DNA of 64,000 bases from Candidatus Ribeiella danica (GTDB lineage Bacteria; Chloroflexota; Chloroflexia; Chloroflexales; Roseiflexaceae), in contig JADKFS010000016.1 of the NCBI GenBank assembly GCA_016717335.1, forward strand, positions 255,899 through 319,898. The letters run 5' to 3'. Below, piece after piece: positions 25,719-35,033 of this stretch; the first letter of the stretch is position 1; every line of letters begins with the position of its first letter. The notes beneath the pieces are model-generated. The model was given only the letters and a program-made list of their open reading frames with translations, was not told where the DNA came from and ran no database searches. A program made the translations under genes and the position numbers.

Positions 25719-28700
25719 GTGAACAGGCCGATGCACACGCCGCTTGATACTTCGGTGGTCTGCCCGATCCTGCTTGGCCGATCGGCGCATGTGGCTGCAC
25801 TCAATGCGGTGCTGACACAGACTCATGCAGGTCGGGGTCGCGTTGTGCTCCTGAGCGGTGAGGCGGGGATCGGCAAATCGCGCCTAGCAGCCGAGGTTAA
25901 GGCATACGCGCTCGCTGGCGGCTTTGATCTGCTCGAAGGCCGCTGCTTCGAGTCCGACCGTGCTATCCCCTATGCCCCGCTGCGTGATCTGCTTCGTACG
26001 TTTCTGATCACGCGTCCCGCAGCACTCGTCGCCACTGTGCTGGGGCCGCTTGCCCTCGATCTGCTTCCACTCCTACCAGAGCTGCGCGCGATCTTCGAGG
26101 ATCGCCTGCGTTCCACTGAACATCGAGTGGTGAACGAGCCGCACCAGCTTATGCAGGCATTCGCGCAGGCTGTCAGCGCACTAGCGTCAAGCAGGCCAGT
26201 GCTGGCGGTGATCGAAGATCTGCACTGGAGCGACGACGCCAGCCTGGATGCGCTGCTTCGGCTGGTGCGACACAGCGTTCACCAGCCGTTGCTGCTGCTG
26301 CTGACCTACCGCCACGATGAGCTGTCGCCCGGGCTGACTCAGCTGCTGATGGAGCTGGATCGTGAACACGCAGCAACCGAGCTTGTGCTGCAGCCGCTTA
26401 CGCCCGACGAGATCGACGGCATGCTACGCGCGATATTCAATCTGGCCGAACCTGTCCGTAGCGAGTTCCTCGACGCAATTGCCGCACTCACCGAGGGTAA
26501 CCCCTTTTTTATTGAAGAGGTGCTCAAATCGCTGATCGCATCCGGTGGTATCGCCTATGCCGACGGCGCCTGGGATCGCAAGCCATTGGAAGCGCTCCAG
26601 ATTCCGCGCAGCGTGCAGGCAGCCGTTCAGCGACGGCTCGACCAGCTTACTCCTCAGGCCCGTGAGCTGATCACGCTTGCGGCGGTTGCTGGACGGCGCT
26701 TCGAGTTTGCGCTGCTGGAGGGGATCACTCACCACACAGAGGCTGAGCTGGTGCGGCTGATGAAAGACTTGGTGCGTGCGCAGCTGGTTGTCGAGGAGTC
26801 GCCCGATGTTTTTGCCTTTCGCCACGCGCTCACGCGTCAGGCAGTCGAGGCTGACCTGCTGGCACGTGAGCGGCGGGCGTTACACTTACAGATCGTCGAA
26901 GCACTGGAACGACTTGCCGCTGAGCGTATTGACCAGCGCGTCGCAGAGCTCGCCTCGCATGCCTATACTGCGGAGGACTGGCAGCGCGTGCTCATCTATG
27001 CTGATCGCGCTGGGCAGCAGGCCTTGCAGCTCTATGCGCTCCAGACAGCGATTGAGCACTTCTCGCACGCGTTGGAGGCGGCGCAGCGGCTCGATCTGCG
27101 AGCACCGACCAAGCTCTACCGCAGCCGTGGTCAGGCGTATGCGCTCCTCAGTAGCTTCGCTGCAGCAAAGGCCGATTTTGAGCAGACGGTGACGCGAGCG
27201 CGCGAGGATGGCGATCAAGCGCTGGAGTGGCAGAGCCTGCTCGATCTCGGCTTTCTGTGGATGGCACGCGATTTCGTGCAGGCAGGGCATTACTTTAATC
27301 AGGCGCTCGCGCTCGCCCGCGCCAGATCTGATCCCAATCAGCTTGCGTACAGCCTGAATCGCCTTGGCAACTGGCACGTCAATGCCGATCAGCCGCTGCG
27401 AGGGAGGCCCTACCATGAAGAGGCGCTTGCGCTGTTTGAGCACACGGGTGATGCGCGTGGACAGGCCGAGACGCTTGACCTGCTTGCGGGAGCCTCGTAT
27501 CTGGCTGGAGACCTGCATGGCGCAACGGCATTCTATGCCCAGGCTGCCGCACGGTTTCGTGCGCTCGACGACCGAGTTGGACTGGCCTCCAGCCTGAGTT
27601 GGCTCGCGCTCTGTGGCCCAGCAGCACTCAACACAATGACGGCCGCTGCGTCGTTGGTGGTCTGTATACAGATGGCCGAGGAGGCGCTACAGCTTGCCCG
27701 GGGGATGAGCTGGCGCTCGGGAGAGGCATTCGCCCTGATCGTCCTTGGTATGTGCCTCGATGCACAGGGTGACTACGCCCACGCACTGCCCAGCCTACAA
27801 CGAGGGCTGGCAATCGCACAGGAGCTGAACCATCTCACATGGCTCACTGCGGCCCGTTTTGGCCTGGGCATGTTCTACCTTAATATAATGATGCCGGATG
27901 CGGCAGTTGAGCAGTTAGAGCATGCCCTCGATTCTGCGCGCGAGAGCAATGCACCCTTCTCTATTCGCCTCCAGGCTGCCGGGCTGGCAATCGCCGCGCT
28001 TCAGGCTGGTGATCAGGCGCGCGCCGCGGCGATCCTGGGCGAGACGTTTGGTGCAGACGCTGAACGTGATGATCTGCCCACGCTGGCCGAGCGCTTGGGC
28101 TGGTGTGTCCAGGCAGAGCTGGGGCTCGCGCGCGACCAGCCTGCGATGGCACGAGAGATCACCAACTGGCTGGTGGCTACCGCTGCCTCTGCACCAGACA
28201 TCGATCAGCCGGTTGTGCCACGCCTGCTGCTGTTGCATGGGCGTGTGCTTGCTGCGCTGCAGCGCAACGACGAGGCCGAAGCAACGCTGCTGGAGGCGCG
28301 GACGGTTGCCGAGGCCCAGTCGGCACAATCGCTCACCTGGCAGATCCATGTGGCGCTGGGGCGCTTGTACCACAGCTGCCTGCGCCGCAGGGACGCGGCG
28401 CAAGCGTATGCGTCGGCGCGTCAGATGGTGGAGCATCTGGCAGCGGCCATCCCTGATGCTGGGCTGGCGGCAGCCTTTCTGCGCCAGGCCACGGCGCGGA
28501 TGCCACGGGCTGCGCCGCCGTCGCCGCGCCGGGCGGCGCAGCAGGCAGTTGACGGTCTGACCGAGCGCGAGCGCGAGGTCGCGATCCTGGTTGCCCAGGG
28601 CAAAACGAATCGCGAGATTGCCGCAGCGCTGGTGCTGACCGAGCGCACCATCAAGGCGCATGTCGGCAATATTCTGGGCAAGCTGGGCTTGAGCTCGCGC

Positions 28701-28757
28701 ACCCAGATTGTGGCCTGGGCAATCGAAAAGGGATTGCTCGGCACTCGTGCGGAATAG
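25719..28757 (+). CDS. LAL-type LuxR regulator with AAA ATPase and TPR domains
   Basis: A 1012-residue large ATP-binding LuxR regulator. Order: STAND/AAA ATPase with Walker A GEAGIGKS (47-54) and Walker B LAVIEDLHWSD (around 160-170); a winged-helix segment and TPR-like helices over the middle; and a C-terminal LuxR HTH (LTEREREVAILVAQGKTNREIAAALVLTERTIKAHVGNIL). The start is GTG 25719 or ATG 25731; TATAAT at 25691-25696 is a likely -10 box. LAL proteins activate transcription when ATP and an inducer are bound. The next genes on the same strand encode SnoaL-like and SRPBCC small-molecule proteins and may be its targets. Confidence 0.93.
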   Translation: MNRPMHTPLDTSVVCPILLGRSAHVAALNAVLTQTHAGRGRVVLLSGEAGIGKSRLAAEVKAYALAGGFDLLEGRCFESDRAIPYAPLRDLLRTFLITRPAALVATVLGPLALDLLPLLPELRAIFEDRLRSTEHRVVNEPHQLMQAFAQAVSALASSRPVLAVIEDLHWSDDASLDALLRLVRHSVHQPLLLLLTYRHDELSPGLTQLLMELDREHAATELVLQPLTPDEIDGMLRAIFNLAEPVRSEFLDAIAALTEGNPFFIEEVLKSLIASGGIAYADGAWDRKPLEALQIPRSVQAAVQRRLDQLTPQARELITLAAVAGRRFEFALLEGITHHTEAELVRLMKDLVRAQLVVEESPDVFAFRHALTRQAVEADLLARERRALHLQIVEALERLAAERIDQRVAELASHAYTAEDWQRVLIYADRAGQQALQLYALQTAIEHFSHALEAAQRLDLRAPTKLYRSRGQAYALLSSFAAAKADFEQTVTRAREDGDQALEWQSLLDLGFLWMARDFVQAGHYFNQALALARARSDPNQLAYSLNRLGNWHVNADQPLRGRPYHEEALALFEHTGDARGQAETLDLLAGASYLAGDLHGATAFYAQAAARFRALDDRVGLASSLSWLALCGPAALNTMTAAASLVVCIQMAEEALQLARGMSWRSGEAFALIVLGMCLDAQGDYAHALPSLQRGLAIAQELNHLTWLTAARFGLGMFYLNIMMPDAAVEQLEHALDSARESNAPFSIRLQAAGLAIAALQAGDQARAAAILGETFGADAERDDLPTLAERLGWCVQAELGLARDQPAMAREITNWLVATAASAPDIDQPVVPRLLLLHGRVLAALQRNDEAEATLLEARTVAEAQSAQSLTWQIHVALGRLYHSCLRRRDAAQAYASARQMVEHLAAAIPDAGLAAAFLRQATARMPRAAPPSPRRAAQQAVDGLTEREREVAILVAQGKTNREIAAALVLTERTIKAHVGNILGKLGLSSRTQIVAWAIEKGLLGTRAE

Positions 28758-28862
28758 TGATCGTCCATCCCGCAGCAAAATGTTGTTCTTTGGTACAATG
28801 CGCCGCCCTCCCGCTTCAGCTAGAGTGGTGACAACTCGTTGACTGCTTCGTAGGAGGCCACC

Positions 28863-29294
28863 ATGCTGTCACCACAAGAGAACAAGGCGATGGTTCGCCG
28901 CCTGGTCGAGGAGGCGCAAGCGGGCGGCAAGCTGCACGTGATTGATGAGCTGATCAGCCCGGACTTTGTTGACCACAGCGCCTGGCCCAGCATCCCTGCT
29001 ACCCGGGAGGGCGTCAAACACATTTTCGGCATGTTCCATGCGGCACTCGCTGATCTGCAGGTCATTATTCATGATCAGATCGCTGAGGCCGACCGGGTCG
29101 TCACGCGCAAGACGTTGCGTGGTACGCACCAGAGCGACCTGTTAGGTGTCCCACCAAGTGGCAACGTCATAGCGATTGAGATAATCGATATCCTGCGAGT
29201 GCAGGATGGTCAGATTACCGACCACTGGAATCTGGTGGATCAGCTTGGACTGTTGCAGCAGTTGGGGCTGGTGCCCGCAGCAGCCGAAATGTAG
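28863..29294 (+). CDS. SnoaL-like polyketide cyclase/ester cyclase family protein
   Basis: A 143-residue alpha+beta barrel protein of the SnoaL-like (NTF2-like) family: ENKAMVRRLVEEAQAGGKLHVIDELISPDFVDHSAWP is the typical opening, followed by FHAALADLQVIIHDQIAEADRVVTR and IEIIDILRVQDGQITDHWNLVD. Family members include cyclases and many proteins of unknown catalysis. GGAGG lies just before the ATG. The SRPBCC gene follows after 12 bases, so they are cotranscribed. Substrate unknown. Confidence 0.88.
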   Translation: MLSPQENKAMVRRLVEEAQAGGKLHVIDELISPDFVDHSAWPSIPATREGVKHIFGMFHAALADLQVIIHDQIAEADRVVTRKTLRGTHQSDLLGVPPSGNVIAIEIIDILRVQDGQITDHWNLVDQLGLLQQLGLVPAAAEM

Positions 29295-29306
29295 AGGAGC
29301 ATTCCC

Positions 29307-29873
29307 ATGCAAACGATCCAGGGCGAGACCGAACTGGTCATCAAGGTTCCAAGCACAGCGCTGTATGCCTATCTGCTCGACTTCCCGCGCCATCCCGAGT
29401 GGGTCGCTAATCTGTCCAAAGTGAGCCAGATGACACCTGGACCAATCGGGGTGGGGACAATCTTTCGTACCCAGGAGGGGCCGCCGCCTGTGCCGCTGCT
29501 GGCCAAAGTACGTATGATGCGCCACTTCATTGGCGGGCTGTTGCGCGGCGCCAAGCCCTACAGCCAGACCGAGATCACGGCGCTGGAGCCAGGGCAGCGG
29601 ATTGCCTGGCGGGCCGGTGTGCCACGCGAGGAGGGCTATTTCAATCTGGCTGAGTGGGAGTTTATCCTACAACCGCAGGGTGAGGTAACGAAGCTGATCC
29701 AGCGCTTCTGCTACAGGCCACAGACGACCGGAGCGGCGCGCATGATCGGGACGGTAGGCGTTGATGGTATCACCCGTGCCTGTGCGGTCAATCTGGCGCA
29801 CCTCAAGACCGTCGCTGAGCAGAGTCTCGCCCAGTCCGCCTCGACCCAAAGCCTGGCGGATAGCGCAGCCTGA
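29307..29873 (+). CDS. SRPBCC (START/Bet v1-like) family protein
   Basis: A 188-residue protein with the helix-grip pattern of polyketide cyclase/dehydrase SRPBCC proteins: ELVIKVPSTALYAYLLDFPRHPEWV opens the fold, and E(ITALEPGQRIAWRAG) and LIQRFCYRP strands line a hydrophobic cavity. These proteins bind hydrophobic ligands. It ends eight bases before the truncated nitrilase gene, forming a SnoaL-SRPBCC-nitrilase set. Ligand unknown. Confidence 0.85.
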   Translation: MQTIQGETELVIKVPSTALYAYLLDFPRHPEWVANLSKVSQMTPGPIGVGTIFRTQEGPPPVPLLAKVRMMRHFIGGLLRGAKPYSQTEITALEPGQRIAWRAGVPREEGYFNLAEWEFILQPQGEVTKLIQRFCYRPQTTGAARMIGTVGVDGITRACAVNLAHLKTVAEQSLAQSASTQSLADSAA

Positions 29874-29881
29874 GGTCAGCC

Positions 29882-30367
29882 GTGGAGCGCATGCAGATTA
29901 TGGTGGTTGCGCAACCTCAGGAACTGGTCGTCTTCGACTCAGACGCCCGCCTGGAGCGCGCCTGCGAGCTGATCGTCGATGCGGGCCAAGCCGGGGCACA
30001 ATGGGTCATCTTTCCTGAAGCCTACCTTCCGGGTGTCCCAGCCTGGCTCTGGACTGTCCCGCACGATGATGCGCTGGCGCACGAGCTGCATGTACTGAGG
30101 CTCGCGGCTGGGATCACCGTCCCTGGCGCGGTCTGTGACCGGCTCTGCCGCTTTGCGCAGCGCAGCCAGGTTGGCATTGCAATCGGACTGGTTGAGCGCG
30201 ACAACGACACCTGCTACAACAGCCTGCTCGTTATCGATGCGCACGGCCGTATCTGCGGGCACTATCGATCCATGCTCAGCGTGGCCACTCGGAGTGCAGT
30301 CGTTGCTACCGTGCCAATGCAGAGGGAGCAGATGCATGTCCAGCCGGAGTGGATTGGCGGTATCTGA
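29882..30367 (+). pseudogene. Truncated nitrilase/carbon-nitrogen hydrolase
   Basis: The 161 codons cover the N-terminal part of a nitrilase-superfamily protein, including the first catalytic Glu in WVIFPEAYLPGVPAWLW, then GIAIGLVERDNDTCYNSLLVIDAHGRICGHYRSM. After that the sequence becomes unrelated and stops, before the catalytic Lys and Cys regions. Full-length relatives are roughly twice this length. Deletion rather than simple frameshift is likely, because the following bases belong to a fragment of a different gene (an SDR on the opposite strand). Confidence 0.75.
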
Positions 30368-30423
30368 AGCGCTTCGCTCCAGCCGCGCTCAAGGACGGAG
30401 CGGGCGATGCAGAGTACCTCCTT

Positions 30424-30640
30424 CTACCACGGAAGCTGTCCGATTTTCGTGTGGGCGACCATCCCAAGTCGGCCAGAAGGCCCGAGCAACACAACACGCA
30501 TGGCGTCAGCGGCGCCCTCCCTGACCGTTGCTGTACCAGCATAGTTGTTGAGGTTCGTCTTGGTGAAGCCCGGCGAGACGGCGTTGACCTTGCTCCCCTC
30601 CAACTCCAGCTCAGATCGCTTGGGGAACGAGCGCTTCCAT
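30424..30640 (-). pseudogene. C-terminal fragment of a short-chain dehydrogenase/reductase
   Basis: On the minus strand a frame reads ELELEGSKVNAVSPGFTKT, then NLNNYAGTATVREGAADAMR, then VVLLGPSGRLG, and ends at a stop after QLPW. This is the typical last part of an SDR (the VNAVSPGFTKT strand and the carbonyl-reductase-like end). The Rossmann nucleotide-binding half and the catalytic YxxxK region are absent. It abuts the truncated nitrilase and lies 50 bases from the MITE at 30691. Confidence 0.7.
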
Positions 30641-30690
30641 AGTCAAGCACTTGCGGGCGCTACAGGAGAAAAAGAGTCATATACGGTACA

Positions 30691-30827
30691 ATATCGCACA
30701 GTATTATGCGTGAGCTAAAAATTGGTGATTACAAAGGGGCGGAAGCGGTTTGTTGCCACTATGGCAACAAACCGCTTCCGCCCTTTCTGCGCCTTCCGAA
30801 GGCGTCACGCTCTGTAATGTGCGGTAT
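30691..30827 (-). mobile_element. MITE copy 2 (137 bp), inverted relative to copy 1
   Basis: This is the reverse complement of the element at 25267-25403, identical except for one base at each end. It has the same 22-bp perfect central stem and the same CGCACA-type ends. With copy 1 it brackets 5.3 kb containing the LAL regulator and its neighbours. The stretch 30828-30928 contains nothing else recognised. Confidence 0.85.
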
Positions 30828-30928
30828 TGCTCATAAGCCACAACTGGCACGTGCTCATACGAGCTATTTCGTCGGCAAACGCTTTACACGGTGGTGAGAG
30901 TATTCGTGCGGCCATACGCTTGACAGCT

Positions 30929-32443
30929 TTATACCCTCCTGGCAGGCAGACGAAACGTCAAGGTTGTCCGGGCAAGCGCCCAAACCAAACCGAGGCTGGT
31001 GACCAGAACAATACTGAGAAACGCGTCGGGCGCGAAGAGGCGGATCGTTGCCATGGGCGTGTGCAACAGGCGCGGCACGAGCACCCAGGCGAAGGCAGCC
31101 AGGCAGAGATCGGCGCCCAGCGGCACGCCATAGCGCCAGAACCGCCGCATCCCATGGAAGGGTAGCTCGCCGCAGCGCTGCCAGCGTCTGATAACCAGAT
31201 ACCATCCTACAATCCACACGATAAGCATGAGCAACGGAGCGAGCGGCAGCGCTGGCCCAATCAGGTCAGGCGCTGGATCGGCGCCCGGCGACAGGCTGTG
31301 ACCGAGAAGAATGGCGGCCACGCCTTCGATCGGAATGTTCATCGCCGTGGTGTTATTCACTCCGCCGATGTTGGTCAATATCACAATGCCGATCTGCTGC
31401 TCAGAGAGCAAGAGCATATTCGAGTGGAACGTGCTGACATCCCCAATGTGCTCGAACCTGGTCGGCTGCGGCTGATGGATGACCCAGCCCATGCCATAGG
31501 CGCTGCTCGCATTCACCGTTGCGCCAGCCGTATGCTGCGCCGCTATTCCCGCCGGCGACACGATCTGATTCTCACCGTAGGAGCCACCATTTAGCTGGGC
31601 AATCAGATAGTGCGCCATATCCTCGGCGGAGGAAATCAGAAAGCCGGCCGGGGTCAGTCGGCGTGGGTAGGGCGCATCGAACGGAACCGGCCAGAAGAGC
31701 CAGGAGCGATAGCCGCAGGCGAGGTCGCTGACCGCTGGATCGGAGATCGTGGCCGCACTATGGCGCATGTGCAGCGGAGCAAAGATCTGCGACTGGATAT
31801 ACTCCTCGTAGGACCTGCCAGATACTGCCTGGATGATCAAGCCCAGAATGCTGTAGTTTTCGTTAGCGTATTCGTAGGCCTGGCCAGCCGGATGGTTGAG
31901 CTGCACACCAGCCAGCTGGCGAATGCCGTTCTCCAAGGCGGTGTCGCTCTGGTCGTTTTCCGCGAATCCCTCACGGCCTACGTCGACCGGCAGCCCGCTA
32001 TTCTGGATGAGCAGGTTGCGCACGGTGATTCGGGCCGATGCCGCTGCGTCAGCCGTGCGGAACCAGGGCAGGTATGTCGTGACGGGCGCGTCCAGGTCGA
32101 TCTTGCCGGCCTCAACTAGCTGCATAATCGCCAGGGCGGTGAAGGACTTCGAGGTTGAGCCAAGAATGAACGGCGTTTGGGGCGTCACATGCCGCCCATC
32201 CGGTCCGGCAATGCCGTACCCTTTGAGATAAACAACCTCCTTGCCGCGTATGATGCCCAGGGCCAGGCCCGGAATATGCGCAGCCTGCATTCTTGCGTGG
32301 ATGTAGGCGTCGATTTGCTCCTGCTCACGCGTTTGGTGGGCAGAGCGGCCGGGAGCGGCGGAAGTCGTTGGAACAGCACGACCCAGCAGGCTGATCAAGA
32401 TCAGCGTGGCAGCAAGAACGACGGCGAGTTTCGGATGGGACAT
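30929..32443 (-). CDS. Serine hydrolase of the beta-lactamase class C/PBP-like family, with C-terminal membrane segments
   Basis: From the ATG at 32443 (AGGTGAGG upstream) the protein has 504 residues. A signal peptide covers about residues 1-29. The serine hydrolase domain has the SxxK motif STSK (96-99), a YAN motif in AYEYANENYSILG and a late HIGDV segment in the place of the KTG box. After about residue 390 come three transmembrane helices (LPLAPLLMLIVWIVGWYLVI and two more). Such proteins are membrane-bound esterases or peptidases; true beta-lactamase activity is not implied. Monocistronic. Confidence 0.88.
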   Translation of the reverse strand: MSHPKLAVVLAATLILISLLGRAVPTTSAAPGRSAHQTREQEQIDAYIHARMQAAHIPGLALGIIRGKEVVYLKGYGIAGPDGRHVTPQTPFILGSTSKSFTALAIMQLVEAGKIDLDAPVTTYLPWFRTADAAASARITVRNLLIQNSGLPVDVGREGFAENDQSDTALENGIRQLAGVQLNHPAGQAYEYANENYSILGLIIQAVSGRSYEEYIQSQIFAPLHMRHSAATISDPAVSDLACGYRSWLFWPVPFDAPYPRRLTPAGFLISSAEDMAHYLIAQLNGGSYGENQIVSPAGIAAQHTAGATVNASSAYGMGWVIHQPQPTRFEHIGDVSTFHSNMLLLSEQQIGIVILTNIGGVNNTTAMNIPIEGVAAILLGHSLSPGADPAPDLIGPALPLAPLLMLIVWIVGWYLVIRRWQRCGELPFHGMRRFWRYGVPLGADLCLAAFAWVLVPRLLHTPMATIRLFAPDAFLSIVLVTSLGLVWALARTTLTFRLPARRV

Positions 32444-32576
32444 TGTAACCTCACCTGTCATACGATGATCAAAAGCAGGCAAAGGAGTTGCTGACGCCGC
32501 GCCTGTTGCACTCAGGCGGGACTACTGATCGGCGCACGTGACGGCACGCGGCATTGGGCGATCTCCTCCAGATGCA

Positions 32577-33245
32577 TTAGCGGCTGCGTGCATTCTTGAC
32601 CACCTGTCGCACTGCGTCGATCACCAGCGCTGGCTGCTCCCAGTGGATAGAGTGCCCGCTGCCCGCGACGACGATCAAGCGACCGCTCGGGCTGAGCGCG
32701 GTCTGCTGGCGCTGCGCATCGGCCCAATACGGGGTCACGGTCATGTTCTGCTCGGCCGCCAGGACGATCAGCGGCCGGTCGCCCAGCAAGGGTCCTGCCT
32801 GGAGTTGGGCGTCGTCGGCCGCCCGATGGAGCCCTTCGGCAGTCTGGGCGTCAACAGCCTGCTGCGAGGTTTGCAGCAGCATGCCTTCCGTTCGCATCTC
32901 GCGTGGCATCGCCGGCCCGCCCCACAGGCTCGCGCCGATCAGCCGCACGAGCCCCACGCTGCGGGCCACCCGATACAGGAACGCCTGCGCCGCGAGCGCC
33001 TGCTGGAAACCCTGCGCCTCGGCCGGTGTGGTGTTGGCATCGACATACTCACCCCGCGCGTCGACCAGCACCATCCCGACGACCTCCTCGGGGTGCGAGA
33101 GCGCAAACAGGCGCACGTTCTTGCCACCGAGCGAGTGTCCTACCAGCACGTAGGGCCCCGCAATGCCCGCCTTGATCAACAGCGTATGCAGCTCGCCCGC
33201 AATCTGGCGCGGGGTGCGTGGCTGCGGGCCAGGGTCGCTCCAGCT
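32577..33245 (-). pseudogene. Alpha/beta hydrolase missing its N-terminus
   Basis: The frame contains the nucleophile elbow GHSLGG, the acid region and the C-terminal catalytic His in GSGHSIHWEQPALV. Upstream, in-frame codons still read WSDPGPQPRTPRQIAGELHTLLIKAG, a normal hydrolase lead-in, but the sequence then changes to the 3' end of the oxidoreductase gene. So about 100 N-terminal residues are gone and no good start remains; translation could begin only at the internal ATG at 33179, without the first strands. A shorter C-terminal fragment of the same family lies at 12854-13056. Confidence 0.75.
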
Positions 33246-34216
33246 GATTCGTCCAGTGTGATGACGACTTTCCCTTGGGTGTGTCCTGCTTCAAGATACC
33301 GGAGCGCTTCAGCAGTCGCCTGCAGTGGGTAACAGCGATCGATCACCGGCGCGACGCTCCCGGCCTCAAGCAACTCCTTCACGAACATCAGATCCTGCTG
33401 CGTTGGGTGCTTCACAAACGTGCGAAACCGCTGCCCAGTCTTCTTCGAGCGCCATGGCCCCAGCACCATGGCTTCGAGAAACCGACCGCCTGAACCGCCG
33501 ACCAGGATATATACACCCGTGGGCGCCAGCGCGCGTTGGTTTTCGGCGAGCGAGCGATAGGCCGCGGCATCCAGAATGACATCGTACTGGTGGTTCTGGG
33601 TGTAATCCTCCAGCCGGTAGTCGATGACGTGGTCAGCACCGAGTGAGCGCACTCGATCCACATGCTGCGTGCTGCACACGGCGGTCACTTCGGCCCCGAG
33701 CGCTTTGGCGATCTGCACCGCGTAGGTGCCCACGCTGCCTGACGCACCATTGATCAGCACCTTCTGGCCAGGCTGGATCTGCGCCTGATCGCGCAGACCC
33801 TGTAGTGCGGTGATAGCCGCCGACGGCACCGCTGCCGCTTCCGCAAACGTCATCCGGGCGGGCTTCAGCGCGACAGCATGCGCTGGAGCGGCAACATACT
33901 CGGCAAACGCGCCATACCCGCTGTCGGAAAGATCGCCGAACACCGCGTCGCCCACCTGAAACTGCGTGACAGTGCGCCCAACCGCTGCAACCCGTCCGGC
34001 GACGTCAGCCCCGAGGATCTGGTGCTTGGGCTTGCGCAGCCCGGCCGTGAACCGAACCATGAACGGGTCGCCGCGCAGAAGGATCCGGTCACCAGCATTG
34101 AGCGAGGCCGCATGGATGTGGATCAGGATGTCATCGTCTCGGAGCGTGGGTTTCTCAACCTGTGTGAGCTGAAGAACGTCCGGCGAGCCGTATGTTGTAT
34201 AGACCATTGCTTTCAT
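33176..34216 (-). CDS. NAD(P)-dependent MDR-family oxidoreductase (quinone reductase-like)
   Basis: A medium-chain dehydrogenase/reductase starting MKAMVYTTYGSPDVLQL at 34216 (GAAGGG upstream; an alternative ATG lies nine codons further upstream with AAGGAG). GroES-like domain with HAASLNAGDRILLRGDP, then a Rossmann fold with GASGSVGTYAVQIAKALGAEVTAV binding NADPH. No structural-zinc Cys cluster is visible, as in zinc-free quinone reductases. The protein should end near GKVVITL, but the frame runs on about 25 residues into the truncated hydrolase, showing that a deletion removed the original stop. The catalytic part is complete, so the enzyme is probably active. Confidence 0.88.
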   Translation of the reverse strand: MKAMVYTTYGSPDVLQLTQVEKPTLRDDDILIHIHAASLNAGDRILLRGDPFMVRFTAGLRKPKHQILGADVAGRVAAVGRTVTQFQVGDAVFGDLSDSGYGAFAEYVAAPAHAVALKPARMTFAEAAAVPSAAITALQGLRDQAQIQPGQKVLINGASGSVGTYAVQIAKALGAEVTAVCSTQHVDRVRSLGADHVIDYRLEDYTQNHQYDVILDAAAYRSLAENQRALAPTGVYILVGGSGGRFLEAMVLGPWRSKKTGQRFRTFVKHPTQQDLMFVKELLEAGSVAPVIDRCYPLQATAEALRYLEAGHTQGKVVITLDESAGATLARSHAPRARLRASCIRC

Positions 34217-34392
34217 GTGGGTACCCTTCGTTATCGCTTCCATGGTCGGTTGCTCCTTATTATTTTGGGTTCTATGCACTCATATCTGGATCTTGGTATG
34301 GTACAGCCTGTTCCTGCGGGCTACAGAGGCTACCACTGTCTCAAAGACGGTTCTCCTTTCTCTGCAGTGCATCTCGATGCAAGCGCATCTGC

Positions 34393-34638
34393 CTAGCCAG
34401 GCTGTATGCACATGACCGAAAGTAATACCATTCCCAAATCACGCACTTTTCTGAGCAATCCGTGTAACGCCGCCTGGTCAACCACCGGGCCGGTGAGGAG
34501 CGTCTCGCCGTTGTCTTGGAGCGTGATGGCCAGACCGTCGAACCAGTCGGTCCAATCAGCCCCTATCTGCCCCTTGATCCTGATTTGGTAGACCTGTATT
34601 TGACGTGGCTCACTTATCGGGTTGTGTTCGTTTGACAT
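34393..34638 (-). CDS. Small conserved-looking protein beside LuxR-type regulators
   Basis: An 81-residue protein with a compact alpha/beta pattern: VYQIRIKGQIGADWTDWFDGLAITLQDNGETLLTGPVVDQAALHGLLRKVRDLGM. I recall very similar small proteins in Chloroflexota-type genomes (W..WF.G..I, GPVVDQAALHGLL), of unknown function. It lies 176 bases upstream of the MDR gene and 395 bases downstream of the MalT-like gene on the same strand. Confidence 0.75.
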   Translation of the reverse strand: MSNEHNPISEPRQIQVYQIRIKGQIGADWTDWFDGLAITLQDNGETLLTGPVVDQAALHGLLRKVRDLGMVLLSVMCIQPG

Positions 34639-35033
34639 ACCGCTGTACCTTTTTGTGGCCGCTCATACCAGTCTGTGCCACGTGCTTGATGTGCACACAG
34701 CATAGCGGCAACACGGTATGAGCGTATAGCCACGAAAGAGTTATTCGGAGTGTTATTCTGAGTGTTGTTGTGGGGTTGCGAAGTGGGTAGACGTTCTGAG
34801 CGTCTGTCTGAAAGGTGTGGTTTGGCACGACGCAATGCCGCTAAATTTTGCACCTGCTGGGTATGCTGGCGGCGGGGCGCCCTTTGGGCGGCGCCATCAT
34901 ACTCACCAGGTGCATATTCGCGAGGGTCGTGGCGGCCCCACATCACCAGCCGAAGCTTTTCAGACAGCTTCGTAAACAGTGCGCTAGCGGGCAGTTCTTG
35001 GCACGAGGCTTCTTGTGAAAACTGACGTTTCGG
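34639..35033. other. Intergenic stretch, no gene recognised
   Basis: About 395 bases between the MalT-like regulator and the 81-residue protein. Short direct repeats (GAGTGTTATTC-like, 34740-34770) are present. No protein-like frame or clear promoter was identified. Confidence 0.4.

Noticed and set aside
25267..30827. A classical composite transposon
   Set aside because: The bracketing elements encode no transposase, and no target duplication is seen at the outer ends; only an inverted MITE pair can be claimed.
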